NCBI GenBank assembly: GCA_943735955.1
Contig: OX030955.1
Span: forward strand, 13,605,383-13,669,382
DNA: 64,000 nt
Direction of reading: 5' to 3'
Origin: Piscicola geometra
Taxonomy: Eukaryota; Annelida; Clitellata; Hirudinida; Piscicolidae
The position numbers and the translations under genes are program-made. Each line of letters begins with the position of its first letter. Position 1 is the stretch's first letter. Of the stretch, positions 60,001 through 63,000 are shown one piece after another. The notes below the pieces were generated by a model that was not told where the DNA came from, did not search any database, and saw nothing but the letters and a program-made list of their open reading frames with translations.

Positions 60001-63000
60001 AACGAGTGTGCCAACTGCTGTATCGACAACAGTGCCGACTACTGAATCAATGATGACAACAGAATTAACAAGTGTGCCAACTGCTGTATCGACAACAGTG
60101 CCGACTACTGTATCAATGATGACAACAGAATCAACAAGTGTGCCAACTGCTGTATCGACAACAGTGCCGACTACTGTATCAATGATGACAACAGAACTAA
60201 CAAGTGTGCCAACTGCTGTATCGACAACAGTGCCGACTACTGTATCAATGATGACAACAGAATCAACAAGTGTGCCAACTGCTGTATCGACAACAGTGCC
60301 GACTACTGTATCAATGATGACAACAGAATCAACAAGTGTGCCAACTGCTGTATCGACAACAGTGCCGACTACTGTATCAATGATGACAACAGAATCAACA
60401 AGTGTGCCAACTGCTGTATCGACAACAGTGCCGACTACTGTATCAATGATGACAACAGAATCAACAAGTGTGCCAACTGCTGTATCGACAACAGTGCCGA
60501 CTACTGTATCAATGATGACAACAGAATCAACAAGTGTGCCAACTGCTGTATCGACAACAGTGCCGACTACTGTATCAATGATGACAACAGAATCAACAAG
60601 TGTCCCAACTGCTGTATCGACAACAGTGCCGACTACTGTCTCAATGATGACAACAGAATCAACAAGTGTGCCAACTGCTGTATCGACAACAGTGCCGACT
60701 ACTGTCTCAATGATGACAACAGAATCAACAAGTGTGCCAACTGCTGTATCGACAACAGTGCCGACTACTGTATCAATGATGACAACAGAATCAACAAGTG
60801 TGCCAACTGCTGTATCGACAACAGTGCCGACTACTGTATCAATGATGACAACAGAATCAACAAGTGTGCCAACTGCTGTATCGACAACAGTGCCGACTAC
60901 TGTATCAATGATGACAACAGAATCAACAAGTGTCCCAACTGCTGTATCGACAACAGTGCCGACTACTCTTTCAATGATGACAACAGAATCAACAAGTGTG
61001 CCAACTGCTGTATCGACAACAGTGCCGACTACTGTATCAATGATGACAACAGAATCAACAAGTGTGCCAACTGCTGTATCGACAACAGTGCCAACTACTG
61101 TATCAATGATGACAACAGAATCAACAAGTGTGCCAACTGCTGTATCGACAACAGTGCCGACTACTGTATCAATGATGACAACAGAATCAACAAGTGTGCC
61201 AACTGCTGTATCGACAACAGTGCCGACTACTGTATCAATGATGACAACAGAATCAACAAGTGTGCCAACTGCTGTATCGACAACAGTGCCGACTACTGTA
61301 TCAATGATGACAACAGAATCAACAAGTGTGCCAACTGCTGTATCGACAACAGTGCCGACTACTGTATCAATGATGACAACAGAATCAACGAGTGTGCCAA
61401 CTGCTGTATCGACAACAGTGCCGACTACTGTATCAATGAGGACAACAGAATCAACAAGTGTGCCAACTGCTGTATCGACAACAGTGCCGACTACTGTATC
61501 AATGATGACAACAGAATCAACAAGTGTGCCAACTGCTGTATCGACAACAGTGCCGACTACTGTATCAATGATGACAACAGAATCAACAAGTGTGCCAACT
61601 GCTGTATCGACAACAGTGCCGACTACTGTATCAATGACGACAACTGAATCAACAAGTGTGCCAACTGCTGTATCGACAACAGTGCCGACTACTGTATCAA
61701 TGATGACAACAGAATCAACAAGTGTGCCTACTGCTGTATCGACAACAGTGCCGACTACTGTATCAATGATGACAACAGAATCAACAAGTGTGCTAACTGC
61801 TGTATCGACAACAGTGCCGACTACTGTATCAATGATGACAACAGAATCAACAAGTGTGCCAACTGCTGTATCGACAAAAGTGCCGACTACTGTATCAATG
61901 ATGACAACAGAATCAACAAGTGTGCCAACTGCTGTATCGACAACAGTGCCGACTACTGTATCAATGAGGACAACAGAATCAACAAGTGTGCCAACTGCTG
62001 TATCGACAACAGTGCCGACTACTGTATCAATGATGACAACAGAATCAACAAGTGTGCCAACAGCTGTATCGACAACAGTGCCGACTACTGTATCAATGAT
62101 GACAACAGAATCAACAAGTGTGCCAACTGCTGTATCGACAACAGTGCCGACTACTGAATCAATGATGACAACAGAATTAACAAGTGTGCCAACTGCTGTA
62201 TCGAAAACAGTGCCGACTACTGTATCAATGATGACAACAGAATCAACAAGTGTGCCAACTGCTGTATCGACAACAGTGCCGACTACTGTATCAATGATGA
62301 CAACAGAATCAACAAGTGTGCCAACTGCTGTATCGACAACAGTGCCGACTACTGTATCAATGATGACAACAGAATCAACAAGTGTGCCAACTGCTGTATC
62401 GACAACAGTGCCGACTACTGTATCAATGATGACAACAGAATCAACAAGTGTGCCAACTGCTGTATCGACAACAGTGCCGACTACTGTATCAATGATGACA
62501 ACAGAATCAACAAGTGTGCCAACTGCTGTATCGACAACAGTGCCGACTACTGAATCAATGATGACAACAGAATTAACAAGTGTGCCAACTGCTGTATCGA
62601 CAACAGTGCCGACTACTGTATCAATGATGACAACAGAATCAACAAGTGTGCCAACTGCTGTATCGACAACAGTGCCGACTACTGTATCAATGATGACAAC
62701 AGAATTAACAAGTGTGCCAACTGCTGTATCGACAACAGTGCCGACTACTGTATCAATGATGACAACAGAATCAACAAGTGTGCCAACTGCTGTATCGACA
62801 ACAGTGCCGACTACTGTATCAATGATGACAACAGAATCAACAAGTGTGCCAACTGCTGTATCGACAACAGTGCCGACTACTGTATCAATGATGACAACAG
62901 AATCAACAAGTGTGCCAACTGCTGTATCGACAACAGTGCCGACTACTGTATCAATGATGACAACAGAATCAACAAGTGTGCCTACTGCTGTATCGACAAC